Shown: positions 5,862 to 15,445, counted from the first letter of the stretch. The stretch: 39,456 nt of DNA from Streptomyces phyllanthi (GCF_009377205.1 NZ_VJZE01000031.1:1-39456), one strand, 5' to 3'. The notes: generated by a model from the letters alone, not told the origin. Program-made: numbers and translations.

Positions 5862-8572
5862 TGTACGAAGACTCCTTGTCGGCAGGCCAGGTCCCTCAAC
5901 CGGATACAGTTCCGTCCCCCGCCGCTCCGCTCGATGCCGAGCAGCTGCGGCGCATCACCTCCCTGCACAGCGGGTTCACCTACCAACATCTATACGCGGT
6001 GGGCTGCTTGCTGCGCCTTCAGGAGGCTGGGGCGCGGATGCTGCGGGTGGAGCGGGATGAGGACGTTGAGGTCTCCTTCCCTACCCGGCATCTGTATCTG
6101 CAGGTCAAAACCCGGCAGGGCAATCTGACGTGGGGGGACGTCAAGGGATCGGTTGAGCAGTTCAAGAACATCCGCACCGAGCACGCGGCGGGCCGGCGCC
6201 CCGGTACACCGAAGCTCATCGTGGTCACCAACACCACCCCGGGCCCGGACCTGCTCACGAGGATGAAGCAGGCCGACTGGCCGACGGATGTGTCGCTGCT
6301 GTGGCCTGGCAGGCCCCACGAGGAGGAGACCTGGCTGCCCCCGACCGCCCTCGATCTCGACGGTGTCTTCGCGTGGTGCACCGAGCAAGCCAAACGTGTT
6401 CCGTTCGGATCGCTCGACGGGAAGACACTGGTATGGAAGCTGGCTGCCCGCATTCAATACGCGTGTACGGGCGCCCACAGCCAGGCCTTCGCCGTCAATG
6501 AACTGCCCGAGGTGTATGAGCAGTTCGTCAAGGAGCTGCAGTCCTTCCCGCAGCCGCCCGGCGTCTACCGGCCGCACGGCGACGAGCCGGAGCTGACCGG
6601 CGAGAACCTGGTGCGGCTGGTGACAGGGTTCTCCGGTGCGGGCAAGACCACCTGGGCGGCGCGCGCTGCCGCCCGCTGCCCGCTGCCGGTCACCTACTTC
6701 GACGTCGCCCAGATGCCGCCCGCCGCGGTACCCGGGGCGCTGGCGCGGGAGATAGCGGCCCGGCACCTGAGCGGACCCGCTGCTGTCAGCCTGCCGCGCG
6801 GGGTCGGCGTCGACGTCCTGCGGGCCGTGCACAGTCACCTGGCCGACGGCATCACCATCGCAGTCGTCGTCGACAACGTGCACCAACTTCCGCCCGATGA
6901 CGTCCGGCTGCTCATCCATGCGCTGCCGACGGCCCACGTCACGCTGCTGGGACAGCCGCGCCCGGAACAGATCCCACTCGCCGCTCACCTGGGCATCACC
7001 GCCGAGTCGCTGCCCGGCTGGGAGATCGACACCGTGGCCGCCGCGTTCGCCGCCGAAGGCTGCACCCTGGACTACCCCACCGCGCAGCGCGTCCTAGAGC
7101 TCACGGCCGGCTTGCCTCTGTTTGTGCTCAGCTCTGCGGTGCTCACCCGTGATGTCTACGCCCGTGACGGTGCCGCCTTCTGTGAGGCGGTGCAAGCGCA
7201 AACCCACCTCACCCCCACACCCCAGGAATACATCCTGGCCCAGATCTTCGAGCACCTCTCGGCGCAGGCGCGTACGGTCACCGGTCTCCTATCGATCGCC
7301 GAGGTCCCGCTGAGCAGCCCCGAACTGCAGCAGCTAGCCGCGGCGGCCGGTCTTGTGCGGCCTGCCGCGGTGGCCCGGGCCGCACGCGAGCTCGCCGGGC
7401 TGGGGCTGATGCAGACCTTCGCTGACGGCCGCATCACCCTCCACGACGCCCTACAGCCCTTGGCCATGCAGGCCGCGGAAGGCCTGTCCGAGGAAGCCAC
7501 CGGCCACGTCGCGCAGACCCTGAGCAGCCTTCTCGAGGGGCATCGGGGTCTTTTGCGGCTGGCCCGGTGGATGCGTCTGCTGGCTGGCACTGGCCAGATC
7601 GACACCCTGCTCGAACTTACCGGACAGGAAGGCTTCTACGAAGGCGGCTACCCTCGTGAACTGCGCACAGTGATCGCCGACGTGGCCGAGGAGACCAGCC
7701 GGGACACCGTCAGCCGCCTGGAAGCGCACAACGCGCTGGCCACCTGGGCGTACGAGAACGACGACTGGGACACCTGGGCACGGCACGTGCACGCCATGGA
7801 AGCCCTAACCGAGACCGGCGGCGGCCAGATCGGCCCGCGGGAGAGAGTTCTCCTGGCCACCCGGCAATTCACCCTGTACGGGCACACCGGCGAGGTCGAA
7901 GCCCTCGACACAGCCTTCCGTGCAGCCCTCGCCGAGCTCCCCACCGCGTCTTCGCATGAGAGAGCACTGCGCTACGCCTACGCACACGGCCTCTACCACG
8001 CGGGCGCCTACCAGGACGCTGGCAAGGCCGCCGTGGAACTCGCCGACGCCTACTGTCGCCACCTCGGCCTGGAGGTCGACCACCTCGTCGGCAACACTGC
8101 CGCGCTGCAGGAGGCCTGCGAGCGCAGTGAGACACCCGACGACTTCAAACGCCTCGCCGACTGCTTCGCCCTGTTCGTCAAGTGCTGCCGTCAACTCGAT
8201 GCCGACTACGGCCCGATGGCATTCCCCGCGATGAAGCTGTACTTGTTCACCGGGGCGTGGCGCTCCGCCATCGACCTTGGCCAGGACGTGGTCGAGTCCA
8301 TGATGCGCGTCGACGAGACCCAAGCGGCCCTGGACCTGATCGACCGACAGCTCATGCCCGTCGCACGTGACTACAACCTGCCCGAACTGTTCGTGGGTCT
8401 GCGGTCACAACGCGCCGTCGTCCTGGCCTGCACCGGAGACATCGCCGCAGCCCGAGCGGAGATCAACAGCCTCGCGCAGTACGCAGTCACCCCCGATCAG
8501 GCCAACGACATCTACCACCAGACCGGCATCATCGAAGCGCTCGCCTCACGACCGTCAGCGCCCTCACCGTAA
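5861..8572 (+). CDS. Avs-like STAND NTPase with N-terminal PD-(D/E)xK nuclease domain
   Basis: About 903 residues. The first 200 form a restriction-endonuclease-like domain of the Cap4/Mrr type: GFTYQHLYAVGCLL, then DEDVEVSF and LYLQVKT (about residues 66-84), giving the acidic and QVK positions of the active site. A STAND/AAA NTPase follows with Walker A GFSGAGKTT (about 256-264) and Walker B IAVVVDNVH (about 333-341). A winged-helix region comes next and the last 350 residues are helical repeats of TPR style, the usual place of the phage-sensing part. Avs proteins sense a phage protein, oligomerise and activate the N-terminal effector; that role is inferred here. GTG 5861 is preferred over GTG 5837 because of the leaderless -10. 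The gene diverges from the XRE/ImmA pair. Confidence 0.8.
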   Translation: MYEDSLSAGQVPQPDTVPSPAAPLDAEQLRRITSLHSGFTYQHLYAVGCLLRLQEAGARMLRVERDEDVEVSFPTRHLYLQVKTRQGNLTWGDVKGSVEQFKNIRTEHAAGRRPGTPKLIVVTNTTPGPDLLTRMKQADWPTDVSLLWPGRPHEEETWLPPTALDLDGVFAWCTEQAKRVPFGSLDGKTLVWKLAARIQYACTGAHSQAFAVNELPEVYEQFVKELQSFPQPPGVYRPHGDEPELTGENLVRLVTGFSGAGKTTWAARAAARCPLPVTYFDVAQMPPAAVPGALAREIAARHLSGPAAVSLPRGVGVDVLRAVHSHLADGITIAVVVDNVHQLPPDDVRLLIHALPTAHVTLLGQPRPEQIPLAAHLGITAESLPGWEIDTVAAAFAAEGCTLDYPTAQRVLELTAGLPLFVLSSAVLTRDVYARDGAAFCEAVQAQTHLTPTPQEYILAQIFEHLSAQARTVTGLLSIAEVPLSSPELQQLAAAAGLVRPAAVARAARELAGLGLMQTFADGRITLHDALQPLAMQAAEGLSEEATGHVAQTLSSLLEGHRGLLRLARWMRLLAGTGQIDTLLELTGQEGFYEGGYPRELRTVIADVAEETSRDTVSRLEAHNALATWAYENDDWDTWARHVHAMEALTETGGGQIGPRERVLLATRQFTLYGHTGEVEALDTAFRAALAELPTASSHERALRYAYAHGLYHAGAYQDAGKAAVELADAYCRHLGLEVDHLVGNTAALQEACERSETPDDFKRLADCFALFVKCCRQLDADYGPMAFPAMKLYLFTGAWRSAIDLGQDVVESMMRVDETQAALDLIDRQLMPVARDYNLPELFVGLRSQRAVVLACTGDIAAARAEINSLAQYAVTPDQANDIYHQTGIIEALASRPSAPSP

Positions 8573-8936
8573 GCCGCACGCCCGCAAACTGTCCCGGCTG
8601 GCAAGGAACGAGGACGGCCCCCACGCCCGGTTACGGTGAGTTGGCGATCGACACAAGCCGGGGGCTCGGCCCAAAAAAGGCACCGTTGACATTGATGACG
8701 CCTCTGATGCACGCACGCTGAGACGAGTCTTGGCGGGGTCTTGCATCGTCCGCGTCATGTTCTCCGGTCCAGAAGCGTTCGAGCTCACAACCTGCTGAAC
8801 CCACGGACGTATACAGGAGATCTTCAGCGCTGCCGTGTATTGGTCGTCGGCACGGCCGCAGGTAAGAAGATCGGAATAGATTATGCCCCAGGCATGTATA
8901 ACCTCTCCTTGAGAGGCTTCAGCAACGGGCTGTAGT
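8573..8936. other. Convergent gap without genes
   Basis: This 364-base gap lies between the convergent stops of the STAND gene and the TPR-CHAT gene. No open frame has a plausible start or product. It contains the diverged island-end repeat (8646-8789). No strong terminator with a T-run was seen. Confidence 0.5.
8646..8789. repeat. Island-end sequence, copy B
   Basis: Diverged direct repeat of 812-966. GATC (8646), GCCGGGGG (8657), GGCACC (8679), the 23-base block at 8711-8733 and the 32-base block at 8758-8789 occur in the same order and near-equal spacing as in copy A. The tRNA core itself is not present beside this copy. It may mark the old end of an element that was joined to a second one. 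Confidence 0.45.
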
Positions 8937-11900
8937 TCAACTTCCGGCATATAGAAAGGCTCCCCAATGGCCGATGCCGGCAAAGGGTTGTATGCGGGCC
9001 CACCGTGCTCGTGATCGGGCGGACTGCGGGGCGGTGTCGGCCAATTCTGGCATGTGTGTGATGAGTTCCTCGTTGGTCATGTCTCGGAGGCGGAGTTGGG
9101 CCAGGCGGAGGGCTTCAGCGGGGGATCGGGATTCCCACTCCTCGTAGAAGAAGGTGGTGAGCAAGCGGACGGCGAGATCTCCCGGTTGCCAGAGTGCGGC
9201 CACACATCCCTTCGCTCCCGAGATCACCAGGGAGTAGGGCAAGGGGACGGGATCCGACAGAGCGGTAGTGCCATACGTGCCGCTGTCGCAGCTCGACACG
9301 ATGATGAGAGGCGATCGGATGCCCTGCGCGAGCATGCCTCGCACCGTGAGGCGCCCGTCGTCCAAATTGATCCAGCTGTCCAGGGGAGAAAGAGGATTGG
9401 TGCTCCCGTGTCCGGTGAAGTGAACGACGCAGCTCTCGCTGTTGAGTACTTCGGAGATCGAGGCCCGGTCGAGAATGCCGTCCCACAGGTCGTTGCGGCG
9501 GAGCCACCGCGATGGGGCTGCTTCGGTTTCATATGCGCACCCGTAGATCCGCATGCCCACACGGGACGAGCGCGGTGAGCGGGGAGCTGTCAGGCAGGAA
9601 GCGCTGGGCGCATAGCTGAGCAGCCACTCGTCCAGTAGATAGCGGCGTTTGGCAGGGGTAGCGGAGTCCTGTCGGAAGGCTGCGTGCAGTGGCAGCAGCC
9701 GGAGATGCCCCATGGGAATGAGGACGACGGGCCGCTCGGGGTCCACTGCCTGCGCCACAGAGCCCAAGCAACGGCTCCACAGTTCGGCACAGGTCTCTTC
9801 AAGCACGCCTGCCCAACGCATCGATGCCCGGTCTTCGTTGGCGGCCGCTTGGAAGCGCCGTGACAGGTCGTTCACGCGATGGGTGTCGAAGTCGGACAGG
9901 AGCACGGAGCGGACTCCATTCCTGTCCGTGATCAGGGCGGCGCCGCCCTCAACTGTTGTGAAGAGATGCACGATCTGCTGGTTGTCCAGCCGCCGCTGGA
10001 CTTCCTCCAGAGGGGCGGGTGGCACCAATCGCGCTTCGGTGCCCCACGGCGCTGTCGAACCGAGTGACTCCAGGCTGGAGCAGACCTCTTCCAACACGAG
10101 AAACGCCTCGGCCAGCCGGCCTTGGCGCACATAGGCGTAAGCCATTCCCGTACCGGCACGCCGCTTGGCATGAGCCCAGAGCGTGGCGTGCCCCGGACGT
10201 GACTCGGCGCGTGGCTGATCACTACTGAGCCACACTTGGAGGTAGGCCGCAACTGCCTGCGACCAGTCGTTCGATTCAAGGGCCAGATCGCCAACGATGG
10301 CACTGTCGGGGACGAGCGCCGCTTCCTGCGTCACCTCTTGCTGTTCTGCGGCGGTCAGATACCGCAGTAGCGCTCGTTTCCCAGCCCCTGGGTCTCCGTC
10401 CAACTCGGCCAGGGCCGACTGGGCCTTGGCACAGAGCAGCCCGAACTGCTTGCGGTGTGCCGATCCGGAGCTCTCGTGCAGGAAGTCCTCGCCGAGGTGG
10501 CAGGCCTGCTCCAGGGCGGCGGCATCCCCGATGGATGTTCCGTAGTAAATCAGGGCCAGGACGGCATTGTGCAGAGCCTGATGACGTTCCTCGGACTCCA
10601 CCGGAGCGAGGCGCGCCGCCTTATCGAATGCGGCCAGTGCGGTAGGCAGGTCGCCAGCAGGGTGTTCCCACGCTCCTCTCGGGTTGGTCGGCGGGTGCTG
10701 AAAGAGTCGCATCATCAGACAGTCGCCGAGCGCCTGCAACTGCTCGGACGCGCTGGTCTGCTGTGCCTCAGCGGCAAGGGCAGCCTCCCGCCACAGCCCC
10801 ACCGAGCGGTCGATGTGAGCTCGCTCGCCGGTCCGCAAATGGAGAGCCGAGCGCAGACCGGCGGCCCAACCGAGCGTTGCCGTATAGGAACTGCTGGTCA
10901 GCGGCAGGACCCCCAGCGCCAGCTCGCCCGCGGAGACAGCCCGGTCGAGATCACTCCTATCACCCCGTGCGTCGTACAGGACGATGCTGGCATCGGCGAG
11001 GAATTGCAGCATGTCCGGGCGCTGGGCCGGTCGGCAGTTGATCAGCCCCGTCTGAAGAAGCTGCACGGCGGAATCCAGGTCTTGGGACCGGTGAGTTCGC
11101 AGTGCGCGGTTGTACAGCGCCTCGGCGAGGTTGCGTCGAGTGTCCGGAACGACGTCTTCAACCAGGAAGACATGGGTGCGTTCCGCGACGTCGGAGTCCG
11201 CCGCCTCACGCAAGACCTGGACCGCTTCCTCCAAGTCGTCTTGTCGGCCTTCGACGTTGAAGCTTATGAGCAGCATCCAGCCCTGTGTGTTGGCCAAATC
11301 CCGCCACTGGGCCGATGCCCTGGCTTCTCGGGCTCGCTGCCGGGTCAGCTGAGACAGCGCCGAACGGAACTCCTCCGCCGCCGTGCGCTCTCCGCGCTGT
11401 GACCGGTAGCGGATCGACTGCGCCACTGCCAGCAGACGCACAAGGTCGGTCCGGCGTGGGTAGCGCGGATCGCTCTCTCGCATGGCTGAGGAAAGCAGCC
11501 CGATGGCCTCCTCCACTGCGGCCTCCTCCACCGCACCTGCTTCGAACGCGGTCAGCAGGGCATTGGCGAGGGTGTAGCGGGCGAGTACGGCACCGAACTC
11601 CGAGGCGATGTCGTGCTCTGCGCGCCGCAGACCGGCGAGCGCGCGTGCCAGGTAGGAGGAATCCCGACAGATCTTGAAGGCCTCCAGGTTCGCGACACCG
11701 GAGCCGAAGGCGAAGTAGTGATGCAGTGGCCCGTCAGGAAACGTCTCCGCCGTGCGCTCGAGGATATGCAAGACCTCGTCGACGCCCGACGCGGACTCGG
11801 CTGCGCGGAGCCTTTCCGCACAGATGGCCGTGATCTCCAGCACCAGTTGAAGGGCCTCCTCGGTGCTGTCGTGCGGCCGGGAACGCAGTTCCTCTACGAG

Positions 11901-11993
11901 CTGCTCCGGATCCCTGACACCCGGCGATGTACCTCCGCCGGGTCCGTCGGCCGTGTCATGGCCCGGCCGCGCGCTAGGCCTCTTCGGGCTCAC
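8937..11993 (-). CDS. TPR-CHAT caspase-like protease
   Basis: This 1018-residue protein has a long helical-repeat region (about residues 25-640) of TPR style, with repeated ALxxAxxLxxxA patterns, followed by a CHAT (caspase-like) domain. The catalytic His is in HFTGHG (H862) and the Cys in IIVSSCDSG (C902), 40 residues apart as in CHAT proteases. The ending LPYSLVISGAKGCVAALW and AEALRLAQLRLR is also typical. GTG 11993 overlaps the stop of the upstream CHAT gene (GTGA), so the two are coupled. CHAT-TPR proteins act as proteolytic effectors, for example with gasdermins or type III-E CRISPR; no gasdermin gene is nearby. The target here is unknown, and the second CHAT protein may be its partner or substrate. 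Confidence 0.85.
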   Translation of the reverse strand: MSPKRPSARPGHDTADGPGGGTSPGVRDPEQLVEELRSRPHDSTEEALQLVLEITAICAERLRAAESASGVDEVLHILERTAETFPDGPLHHYFAFGSGVANLEAFKICRDSSYLARALAGLRRAEHDIASEFGAVLARYTLANALLTAFEAGAVEEAAVEEAIGLLSSAMRESDPRYPRRTDLVRLLAVAQSIRYRSQRGERTAAEEFRSALSQLTRQRAREARASAQWRDLANTQGWMLLISFNVEGRQDDLEEAVQVLREAADSDVAERTHVFLVEDVVPDTRRNLAEALYNRALRTHRSQDLDSAVQLLQTGLINCRPAQRPDMLQFLADASIVLYDARGDRSDLDRAVSAGELALGVLPLTSSSYTATLGWAAGLRSALHLRTGERAHIDRSVGLWREAALAAEAQQTSASEQLQALGDCLMMRLFQHPPTNPRGAWEHPAGDLPTALAAFDKAARLAPVESEERHQALHNAVLALIYYGTSIGDAAALEQACHLGEDFLHESSGSAHRKQFGLLCAKAQSALAELDGDPGAGKRALLRYLTAAEQQEVTQEAALVPDSAIVGDLALESNDWSQAVAAYLQVWLSSDQPRAESRPGHATLWAHAKRRAGTGMAYAYVRQGRLAEAFLVLEEVCSSLESLGSTAPWGTEARLVPPAPLEEVQRRLDNQQIVHLFTTVEGGAALITDRNGVRSVLLSDFDTHRVNDLSRRFQAAANEDRASMRWAGVLEETCAELWSRCLGSVAQAVDPERPVVLIPMGHLRLLPLHAAFRQDSATPAKRRYLLDEWLLSYAPSASCLTAPRSPRSSRVGMRIYGCAYETEAAPSRWLRRNDLWDGILDRASISEVLNSESCVVHFTGHGSTNPLSPLDSWINLDDGRLTVRGMLAQGIRSPLIIVSSCDSGTYGTTALSDPVPLPYSLVISGAKGCVAALWQPGDLAVRLLTTFFYEEWESRSPAEALRLAQLRLRDMTNEELITHMPELADTAPQSARSRARWARIQPFAGIGHWGAFLYAGS

Positions 11994-13810
11994 GCCGCAT
12001 CACCCCCCGTGGTGCAAAACTGGCCGACGCGCTCCACCTGCATATGTGGATGTCCGAAGAACTGGTACGCCAACGCACTAGACGCAAGGTCTGTGTCGCC
12101 CCCGGTCGCCGCGGCACGCAACGAGCGCATCACCTCCGCGGGCTTCTCGCCCTTCAGCACGCGATGATAGAAGGCCAGGGCGAGACACCGCGCGTCCCGG
12201 TCGTCGAGGGACCACAGAGGTGATACGACTGCACCGGCTCCGACGTAGAGAAAGGCCTGCACGAGCCCGGCGTAGCCACCGAACACGCCCTGCACGGCGC
12301 TCGCCTTGCAGGCGTTGAGGAAGACAAAGGTATCGCCAGGGAAGTCGTACGCCTTAACGGTGGTCGGATCGAGCGTCATCCCGTCAATCATCACCAGCCC
12401 GTTGTCCCAGCCGCCCTCTGTATGCTGGCCGTGTCCCGCGAAGTGGACGATTCCGGCAATCGGTCCGTCACGGAAGTAGCTGATAACGTCGGTGAGACTC
12501 GCCTCGACACTGGTGGCGCCGTAGCTGGCCCGCAGCGTCGCGGCCTCCAACTCGGCCTCACGCAGCCGCTGCCAGCCGTCGGTCTCGTAGACACCGGAGA
12601 TCACCGTCATGGAGGCGGCCCGCACCACCATCGGCGGCGGCACCGTGATCCGCCGGTCGGCGAGTACCCAGCGGCCCAGCGTGACCTGGCAGCCCAGGAA
12701 CGCAGGCCGGTCGCTGGACAGCATGTCTGGGACGACGGCCAGCTCCCACGGTATATACGCCTCGGCCGACTGGAGCAACACCGTGGGCACCCGAGGCGAT
12801 ACGGCCTCGGCCACCTGTGCAAGCACATTCCACAGGCGAGTCGGCATCACATCGGTGATCTCCTTGCCCAGGCCGGTCATGAAAGCCATGAGATCGGGCC
12901 GTCCCCTGCGACTCGCCATCCTGGTGATCAGGGAGGTGGCATACTGCGCGGCGTCATCACCCACGTAGCACTCGTCCGGTAGACCGGGCACCCGGACATG
13001 GGGCGACTGATACTGGAAATGGAAGCGTCCAGAACGTTCAGACGGGAGGATGGTGACGGTGAGGTCGGCCGGCTCGTCTCCCCGGGGCAGCAGCAGCGCC
13101 CGGGGCGCGCCGCTCGTCGCCTCCGCGCACTCACCGAGCACGGTGGGGTCGCTGACGACGGCGATGGAGCGCACGCCCAGCCCCACCACCTCGCCGGCGA
13201 CGCTGTAGAGCACGTGCAGTGTCCCGGACCATACCCGGCGATTCTTCGAATCAGCGCGGACTCTCAGAACGTGACACGGATAGCGTTCCGTCTCGGTTAC
13301 GCGCAGGTCCACGGTCCAAGAGTCGCCCTCCACCAGGGTGAAGCCCTCGGCCAGGGTCTGCACGGTGACGGTGAGGGGCCAGGAGAAGCCATCGCTGCGC
13401 ACCGGATTGCCCACCACGGAACCGATGATCTCTGGCGACAGCCCTACAACGATGCGGAACTCCCAGCCCGCGACGACCTCGCCGGGAGCCTCGATGCGAG
13501 GATACCCGCAATACACCGAGGGATCGGCCGCACTTTCGAGTGCCGGTACCGAGTCGGCGAGTCTGACCGCATCAAGAACCTCTTCGCGGCAGACAGCGCG
13601 GCGGGCCTCCGTTGGCTCCAGCAGTTCCTCGAAGCGTGTGATGGCCTCGGGATGCGCCAGCACCGCACTCACCACGTCATCAGCGAGGACTTCGGGATCG
13701 GCTCCGTCATTGTCTGCGAGGATCGCGCTGAGATCCTTGCGAAGCCCGGCTGCCTCCCCCAGTTCGGTCAGCAGCGTCGCTGCCGCTGCCAAGACGCTTT
13801 CAGGCTCCAT
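11990..13810 (-). CDS. CHAT-domain protease, first gene of the CHAT pair
   Basis: This 606-residue protein ends in a CHAT domain with H460 in VHFAGHG and C501 in VFLNACKAS, 41 residues apart. The N-terminus (about 1-85) is a small helical domain like the effector-associated adaptor domains of these systems. The middle (about 90-270) is strand-rich and may be a binding module. I chose ATG 13810 because GGTGGAG lies just upstream and the helical domain starts there; the open frame continues to 14029 but that part is low-complexity. Its stop overlaps the TPR-CHAT start. Divergent from it are a small Cys/His protein and a membrane protein, so the four genes probably form one conflict module. Confidence 0.8.
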   Translation of the reverse strand: MEPESVLAAAATLLTELGEAAGLRKDLSAILADNDGADPEVLADDVVSAVLAHPEAITRFEELLEPTEARRAVCREEVLDAVRLADSVPALESAADPSVYCGYPRIEAPGEVVAGWEFRIVVGLSPEIIGSVVGNPVRSDGFSWPLTVTVQTLAEGFTLVEGDSWTVDLRVTETERYPCHVLRVRADSKNRRVWSGTLHVLYSVAGEVVGLGVRSIAVVSDPTVLGECAEATSGAPRALLLPRGDEPADLTVTILPSERSGRFHFQYQSPHVRVPGLPDECYVGDDAAQYATSLITRMASRRGRPDLMAFMTGLGKEITDVMPTRLWNVLAQVAEAVSPRVPTVLLQSAEAYIPWELAVVPDMLSSDRPAFLGCQVTLGRWVLADRRITVPPPMVVRAASMTVISGVYETDGWQRLREAELEAATLRASYGATSVEASLTDVISYFRDGPIAGIVHFAGHGQHTEGGWDNGLVMIDGMTLDPTTVKAYDFPGDTFVFLNACKASAVQGVFGGYAGLVQAFLYVGAGAVVSPLWSLDDRDARCLALAFYHRVLKGEKPAEVMRSLRAAATGGDTDLASSALAYQFFGHPHMQVERVGQFCTTGGDAA

Positions 13811-14068
13811 CACACTCCACCGCGCGAACTTGTCCCCCCGGGACACGGGCCCCGCCCACGCCTGCGCCTGGGCGACCGGCACGTGGTTCAACGACCGTAG
13901 CAAGGGTGATGCCTGTGGTGTATTCGAAGACGAGAACTCCCGGGGCGACGGGTACACAACAGGATTGCCACGACAGTCCGGTGGGCCGATGCCCCGCGGG
14001 TCCATGGAAGCCGAGCCCGCGTATGTCAACTTATTTTACGGAAAGGCCAACTGTGGCACCCTAAGGTG
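13811..14068. promoter_or_regulatory. Divergent promoter region of the CHAT module
   Basis: This 258-base gap separates the leftward CHAT pair from the rightward small-protein/membrane-protein pair. On the minus strand TTGACA occurs at 14029-14024 as a possible -35, but no good -10 lies 17-18 bases further. A local A/T-rich patch (TTATTTTACGG, 14031-14041) stands out in the GC-rich background. A shared control region is likely, its elements unproven. Confidence 0.35.
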
Positions 14069-14512
14069 GTGCCAATCGAAGACGCCCCGCCGCCCCCGGA
14101 CGATCCGAACCCGGCGGGGATCCTGGATGCTGCTCGTGCGATCCGCCCGTATCTCCCTAACCTCCTCGCCTTTTCGCCAGGGTCGGCCGCACGCCTTGAC
14201 GACGAACTCGCCCAGCTACTGGAGAAGAGCGCCGAACCGGATACTGCGGATCGCCTCCGGCGAGTACTGGAGAGCAATCCGGTCACCGAGGTGTGGGTCT
14301 CGCAGTTCCTGGAGTTCGATGTCCCGCCGGACTTCATCGCCCCAGGGACTCGCGGGTCTGCGACGTCGGGACCGGCGGGAGACGGGGAAATCGTGCGACC
14401 GGGCCCCAAGTTCGTCTGTCCGGTTGGCGGGGACGTTGTCTGGTGGCGGCGGCACGTGGGACAGGACATCCCCCGATGCACCACACACGGCGTCACCCTG
14501 GTCAAGGTCTGA
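14069..14512 (+). CDS. Small protein with C-terminal Cys/His motif, CHAT-associated
   Basis: About 147 residues, starting at GTG 14069 (or the adjacent GTG 14066). The N-terminal half is helical (AARAIRPYLPNLLAF, ARLDDELAQLLE, TADRLRRVLE). The C-terminal part has FVCPVGGDVVWWRRHVG followed by RCTTHG, giving Cys-x2-Gly-Gly and Cys-x2-His about 20 residues apart. That may be a small zinc site with one ligand missing from a standard ribbon. I do not recognise a named family with certainty; similar small proteins accompany CHAT and MoxR conflict genes in actinobacteria. It lies 15 bases before the membrane-protein gene and diverges from the CHAT genes, so a regulatory or adaptor role in the module is inferred. 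Confidence 0.65.
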   Translation: MPIEDAPPPPDDPNPAGILDAARAIRPYLPNLLAFSPGSAARLDDELAQLLEKSAEPDTADRLRRVLESNPVTEVWVSQFLEFDVPPDFIAPGTRGSATSGPAGDGEIVRPGPKFVCPVGGDVVWWRRHVGQDIPRCTTHGVTLVKV

Positions 14513-14527
14513 CGGGAGCGCATCGAG

Positions 14528-15445
14528 GTGTTGGGGAAATTCTGGGAGAGCATAGGCACCAAGCTCGGTGAGAAGTGGCTCGCCGTCGCTCTTCCCGCAC
14601 TGCTTTTCTGGGCATTGGGAGCCGCCGCGTACGCCCACGCCCATGGCACCGCCGGTTTGGTCGACCGGGCGAAGTCCCTTCAGACACAGCCCGTCGTCCT
14701 GCAGGTTCTTGCGCTCGTCGCAGGGCTGCTCATCATCGCCGTGTCGGCTCAACTCGTGAACTGGGTCTCCCAGCCCGTACTTCGTGGCCTGCAGGGCTAC
14801 TGGTGGCCGCCCCTCCGCTCGGTGCGTCGGTACCTCACCGACCGACAGACCCGGCGTCTGCATCCGCTGCAGGACCGCTTCGACGAACTCGCGCCCCTGA
14901 TCGCGAACGGAACGGCGGACTCGGAACAAGAGTGGGAGTACCAGCGCGCGGACCTCGAACTGCGGCGCTGTCCGCCCCGCGCGGCGCTGCATATGCCCAC
15001 CCGATTGGGAATGTATCTGCGAGCCGCCGAGAGCGAGGCCAAGGACAAGTACGGCCTCGACGCGGTTAAATGCTGGCCGCACCTCTGGGCCCTTCTTCCA
15101 GACCAGTCGAGAGCCGACCTGTTGGCCGCCCATGCGGCGCTTCAACGATCGGTTACGTATGTCATCTGGGTCGTGCTCGGGATGGTCTGGGCCTGGTGGG
15201 TGCCCTGGCTGCCGCCGATCGCGCTGGTTCTGGCGTGGCTGCTGCACCGGTTCTCGCTGATCCCGAACGCGGCTGCCTATGGCGATCTGTTCCGAGCCAC
15301 CATGGACCTCCACCGTCGCGCGCTCTACACCGCAGTCTCTTGGCCTCTGCCACTGAACCCGGCGGCGGAACGGGCGGCTGGGGAAGAACTGACGGAATAT
15401 CTATGGCGAGGCAGTGACCGGGCCGACGTGACGTTCGAGGCATAG
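14528..15445 (+). CDS. Four-helix membrane protein, CHAT-associated
   Basis: This 305-residue protein starts at GTG 14528 with an ACGGGAG ribosome site. Hydrophobic segments lie at about residues 18-40 (VALPALLFWALGAAAYA), 57-79 (LQVLALVAGLLIIAVSAQ), and two close together at about 212-255 (YVIWVVLGMVWAWW and PPIALVLAWLL). Between the second and third is a 130-residue hydrophilic domain, probably cytoplasmic, with many Arg and Leu. No catalytic motif is seen and I do not recognise the family. It follows the Cys/His small protein by 15 bases and is divergent to two CHAT proteases. A membrane target or membrane-disrupting effector released by CHAT cleavage is a reasonable but untested idea. Confidence 0.7.
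   Translation: MLGKFWESIGTKLGEKWLAVALPALLFWALGAAAYAHAHGTAGLVDRAKSLQTQPVVLQVLALVAGLLIIAVSAQLVNWVSQPVLRGLQGYWWPPLRSVRRYLTDRQTRRLHPLQDRFDELAPLIANGTADSEQEWEYQRADLELRRCPPRAALHMPTRLGMYLRAAESEAKDKYGLDAVKCWPHLWALLPDQSRADLLAAHAALQRSVTYVIWVVLGMVWAWWVPWLPPIALVLAWLLHRFSLIPNAAAYGDLFRATMDLHRRALYTAVSWPLPLNPAAERAAGEELTEYLWRGSDRADVTFEA

Noticed and set aside
13811..14029. An N-terminal extension of the first CHAT protease
   Set aside because: The extra 73 residues are low-complexity and fill the divergent promoter region; ATG 13810 has GGTGGAG upstream.
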